Shown: piece after piece, positions 61,643 through 64,000 of the stretch | Numbering within the stretch: position 1 is the first letter of the stretch | Layout of the letters: each line of letters begins with the position of its first letter | Assembly (NCBI GenBank): GCA_024229115.1 | Contig: JAAEST010000022.1 | Coordinates: forward strand, 62,001-126,000 | Direction: 5' to 3' | DNA length: 64,000 nucleotides | From: Oligoflexia bacterium | GTDB lineage: Bacteria > Bdellovibrionota > Bacteriovoracia > Bacteriovoracales > Bacteriovoracaceae | Made by a program: the position numbers and the translations under genes | The notes under the pieces: model-generated | The model's database searches: none | Told to the model about the DNA's origin: nothing | What the model saw: the letters and a program-made list of their open reading frames with translations, nothing else

Positions 61643-62710
61643 TTAATTTTTGAAAAGAAATTGGTCAAAAGTAGTCTTTTCATCATCAATTTCTTCAAAT
61701 TCACTATATTTTTTCTCAATATAGTAGAAAAATTCTTTTAAATTAAGACCTAGTTTAACTTTTAATTTTTCAAATCTTTCAATTTTATTCTCATAAGTTA
61801 AAAAAGCAGCCAATGAGGCGTTATTCCACTTTTTACTACTATAGTTACATTTTTTTACTTCAAAACGTTTACAGGCCAAATTAACGGCCGGAGAAAACGT
61901 TTTTTTCATAAAGTTATCAAAGATTTTTTTAGATTCTGATTTTGTTTTCGGTTTTTTCTCTTCAAAAAGCTTATTCAAGGCATTTACTTGTTGAACAACA
62001 ACCTTTTTTACTTCCGAATGACTCTTTTCTCGATGTTTTAACTTCTTAATCTCTTCACCACTTCGTTTAAAATACAGATAAGTCATCTGTTTTCCAAAAT
62101 AATTGGCCATATTCTCATTTAATTCAACATCATCCTTCAAAAAGAAAATAGTATGAAAGAGCTCATGAAAGATTAATTCGGCTAAATCAAGGTCGTTATA
62201 ATAGAAAAAGCTGCTGAGAATATTATCATCAAAGTATCCAAGAGTGCTGTAAGCATAAACCGGACGAGTGTACGTAACCCATTCTTCTCTTTCTAGTTCT
62301 TTTGCATGATCTAGAGCATCTTTCTCATCAAAAAAACCAATATAGGGAAAACAGCCCATAATCGGAAAACATTCCTTCTTTGGTTTTATTTTATTGTGAG
62401 GAGAAGCAATAACGAGATAAGTGACTGCTTTATTCTTTAAGAAATAAGTCTCTTCATAAATATCTGTGGGCTTTTTATTCCAATATTTATAGAAATAGCT
62501 TTTATATTCGCCAATCTTCCTAATCTTTCTTTTGATTTTTTCATCTACTTTAGGATCTTTGAGAATATCCTCATTATCATCACCCCCAAAAAGAATCTTT
62601 GCTTGACCAGCACCTTGATCAATTAAATAACCTAGCTTTGAGCAACTATTAACAGATGAAAGCACAAAAAGTATTAAGCAAATTTTAAGGATGGAATTTA
62701 GAGATACCAT
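61643..62710 (-). CDS. Predicted aminopeptidase (PF10023) lipoprotein
   Basis: 355 residues. Lipobox VNSC (Cys about 23); zinc motif HELFH near 184, with NENMANY downstream for the third ligand, and VYAYSTLGYFDDNILSS before it, the usual family block. It is a periplasmic or outer-membrane-bound metallopeptidase. The start overlaps the end of the upstream barrel gene by 13 bases. Confidence 0.85.
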   Translation of the reverse strand: MVSLNSILKICLILFVLSSVNSCSKLGYLIDQGAGQAKILFGGDDNEDILKDPKVDEKIKRKIRKIGEYKSYFYKYWNKKPTDIYEETYFLKNKAVTYLVIASPHNKIKPKKECFPIMGCFPYIGFFDEKDALDHAKELEREEWVTYTRPVYAYSTLGYFDDNILSSFFYYNDLDLAELIFHELFHTIFFLKDDVELNENMANYFGKQMTYLYFKRSGEEIKKLKHREKSHSEVKKVVVQQVNALNKLFEEKKPKTKSESKKIFDNFMKKTFSPAVNLACKRFEVKKCNYSSKKWNNASLAAFLTYENKIERFEKLKVKLGLNLKEFFYYIEKKYSEFEEIDDEKTTFDQFLFKN

Positions 62711-63318
62711 GAAAAGCCAACCATATATTTAATATTGTCTTTGGCCTTATCCGTTTGAAACGCTGGAAAGATAGTATTTACACTTCCATTCAAAGACAAT
62801 CTCGCTGTCAGTCTTAGTTTAAGTGAAAATGTACCAAATACTGAGTCCGAGCGCAATTTGGTTGGATCATCAGAGATTGTAAAATTGTTTCCAGAGTTCT
62901 TATTTCTAATTGTGAGCGAAGTAGAATCGCGAGTAAATTGTCTGGCGTAACCAATTGAGAGACTTGGAACTAACCTGGCCTTTCTTGGGGCCAAGGCCTG
63001 CCTGATCCCAACTCCGTATGAATAGGACAGAACTCTATTGTAAGAACCAATCACATCATAAGTTGAATCAATACTGTAAGTGTTGTGCTCATCTGTGATT
63101 ACTTCATTTTGATTATAATTTAATTCAATAGCAGTCAGGTTGAATAGATAGACCGCAACTGATGCTCCATAGCTTCTATCGGTAATATCGTTTTGTCTTG
63201 AACTACCGTAAACCTGTTTCTTGTAACCAAAGTTACCTGAAAATTCCATCAACGCGAAACTATTCTGAGCTAAGGAAAAGAAGAAAAGTCCAATAAGAAA
63301 ATGCTTAATAAGTGCCAT
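62698..63318 (-). CDS. Outer-membrane beta-barrel protein
   Basis: 206 residues. A signal peptide (about 1-22) and a barrel of short amphipathic strands (GNFGYKKQVYGSS, YGASVAVYLFNLTAIELNYNQ, GTFSLKLRLTARLSLNGSV, KYMVGFSWYL at the end). GAGGAGCTCCT precedes the ATG. It overlaps the aminopeptidase gene, so the two are an operon. Function unknown. Confidence 0.7.
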   Translation of the reverse strand: MALIKHFLIGLFFFSLAQNSFALMEFSGNFGYKKQVYGSSRQNDITDRSYGASVAVYLFNLTAIELNYNQNEVITDEHNTYSIDSTYDVIGSYNRVLSYSYGVGIRQALAPRKARLVPSLSIGYARQFTRDSTSLTIRNKNSGNNFTISDDPTKLRSDSVFGTFSLKLRLTARLSLNGSVNTIFPAFQTDKAKDNIKYMVGFSWYL

Positions 63319-63409
63319 AGGAGCTCCTCACCCTATTATAGAGTAAAGAGCTTGGCCTATTTTTTAACTAGAATTATTTGCCGAATACCTGAATAACTAA
63401 TCAATTATA

Positions 63410-64000
63410 CTAGTAACGAGGGGCATCTGCTGGGAGTCTCTTTCCCCAGATCTTTGAAATCTTACCTTGGCAAGAAAATGCTGTCGCACTAGTAACTTCA
63501 ACCTCAACCCAGTTCCACTGAAGATCCTGCTCTTCAAATTCAGGTTGGAAGTGAACAATACGCATACAATTAGTACGCCCTTTCCACTTTTTGATTCCAC
63601 CCATTGTTCCAAAGCCTTCTACAAGAACTGTAAACTTACGACCAACAAGGTTTGCTCTAATTTTTTCCTGAATCTTAGTTTGATAGGCTTGGATCTCTCT
63701 TAACCTGGCACCTCTTACATCATCAGTAAGTTCATCCACCATTTTCGCCGCTCTCGTCTTCGGGCGCATAGAATAGGCATAGCTATAAATAAAGTCATAT
63801 TGAGCTTTATCCAGAAGATCTAATGTCATTTGATGTTCTTCTTCAGTTTCATTTACAAATCCAGAAATGATATCAGTTGAAAGAACAATATCAGGTTGAG
63901 CTGCTCTTAATTTCTCAAGAAGACCAAGATAGTGCTCAATTGAATATTCTCTGTGCATTCTCTTAAGAACATCAGTTGATCCAGATTGAACTGGTAAATG
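63410..64000 (-). CDS. miaB: tRNA methylthiotransferase, C-terminal part
   Basis: The last 197 codons of a minus-strand gene that runs off the right edge. HLPVQSGSTDVLKRMHREYS, DIVLSTDIISGFVNETEEEH, YDFIYSYAYSMRPKTRAA, then a TRAM domain (NLVGRKFTVLVEGF, GRTNCMRIVHF, VEVTSATAFSCQGKI) are as in MiaB, which adds the 2-methylthio group to i6A37 of tRNA. The radical-SAM CxxxCxxC motif lies beyond the window. Confidence 0.9.
   Translation of the reverse strand, partial: HLPVQSGSTDVLKRMHREYSIEHYLGLLEKLRAAQPDIVLSTDIISGFVNETEEEHQMTLDLLDKAQYDFIYSYAYSMRPKTRAAKMVDELTDDVRGARLREIQAYQTKIQEKIRANLVGRKFTVLVEGFGTMGGIKKWKGRTNCMRIVHFQPEFEEQDLQWNWVEVEVTSATAFSCQGKISKIWGKRLPADAPRY

Noticed and set aside
1-64000. 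CRISPR arrays, rRNA genes or prophage structural genes
   Set aside because: None seen; no regularly spaced repeats and no capsid, tail or integrase proteins in the window.

Overview
The window is a low-G+C, Gram-negative chromosome segment that is dense with genes for exported proteins, lipoproteins and outer-membrane beta-barrels. The mixture of FecR-like surface proteins, patatin lipase, PilZ and PhoH proteins, AT-rich codon use and many lineage-type hypotheticals fits a predatory Bdellovibrionota bacterium of the Bacteriovorax/Halobacteriovorax kind. That placement is inference, because no rRNA or other decisive marker is present.

Layout. 1-15.7 kb: end of a redoxin gene, acetyl-CoA synthetase, two FecR/beta-barrel loci (one split, one fused, both apparently leaderless), a cytochrome b562/cytochrome c pair, two LysR regulators, an MBL hydrolase, an SGNH hydrolase, an L25/HPF-like ribosome-associated pair, a catalase-like lipoprotein and a quinone oxidoreductase. 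15.8-19.8 kb: a compact isocyanide (isonitrile) operon of PvcA-type synthase, PvcB-type 2-oxoglutarate oxygenase, cytochrome P450 and a GNAT-like protein, then a small secreted protein, with a LysR-type palindrome at activator distance from the promoter. 20-27.5 kb: housekeeping genes (tRNA-Val, lon, clpX, clpP, 2-Cys peroxiredoxin, hydrolase, DedA). 27.5-45.1 kb: accessory region with a HigBA-type toxin-antitoxin whose toxin gene is cut by an IS66-family element, a graveyard of gene fragments including a 124-bp duplicated barrel-gene end, a stray archaeo-eukaryotic-type primase, a patatin/barrel protein, a TolC-RND-K+ channel operon lacking an adaptor gene, and a decayed paralogue beside repeated GC-rich palindromes. 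45.3-64 kb: mostly core genes (PilZ, PhoH, aminotransferase, coaD, rsmD, gshB, predicted aminopeptidase, miaB) mixed with large lineage-type proteins, a ChaN-like protein, a kinase-like membrane protein, a TonB-like protein and a small sigma/anti-sigma pair.

How the parts work together. Lon, ClpXP, peroxiredoxin, the catalase-like protein and glutathione synthetase form a proteostasis and redox core. The isonitrile operon would convert an aromatic amino acid to a vinyl isonitrile and then oxidise or acylate it; isonitriles bind transition metals and inhibit haem and copper enzymes. The most notable points are this isonitrile operon, the TolC-RND-K+ channel operon, the paired leaderless FecR-barrel loci, the lone primase and the HPF-like/L25 pair.
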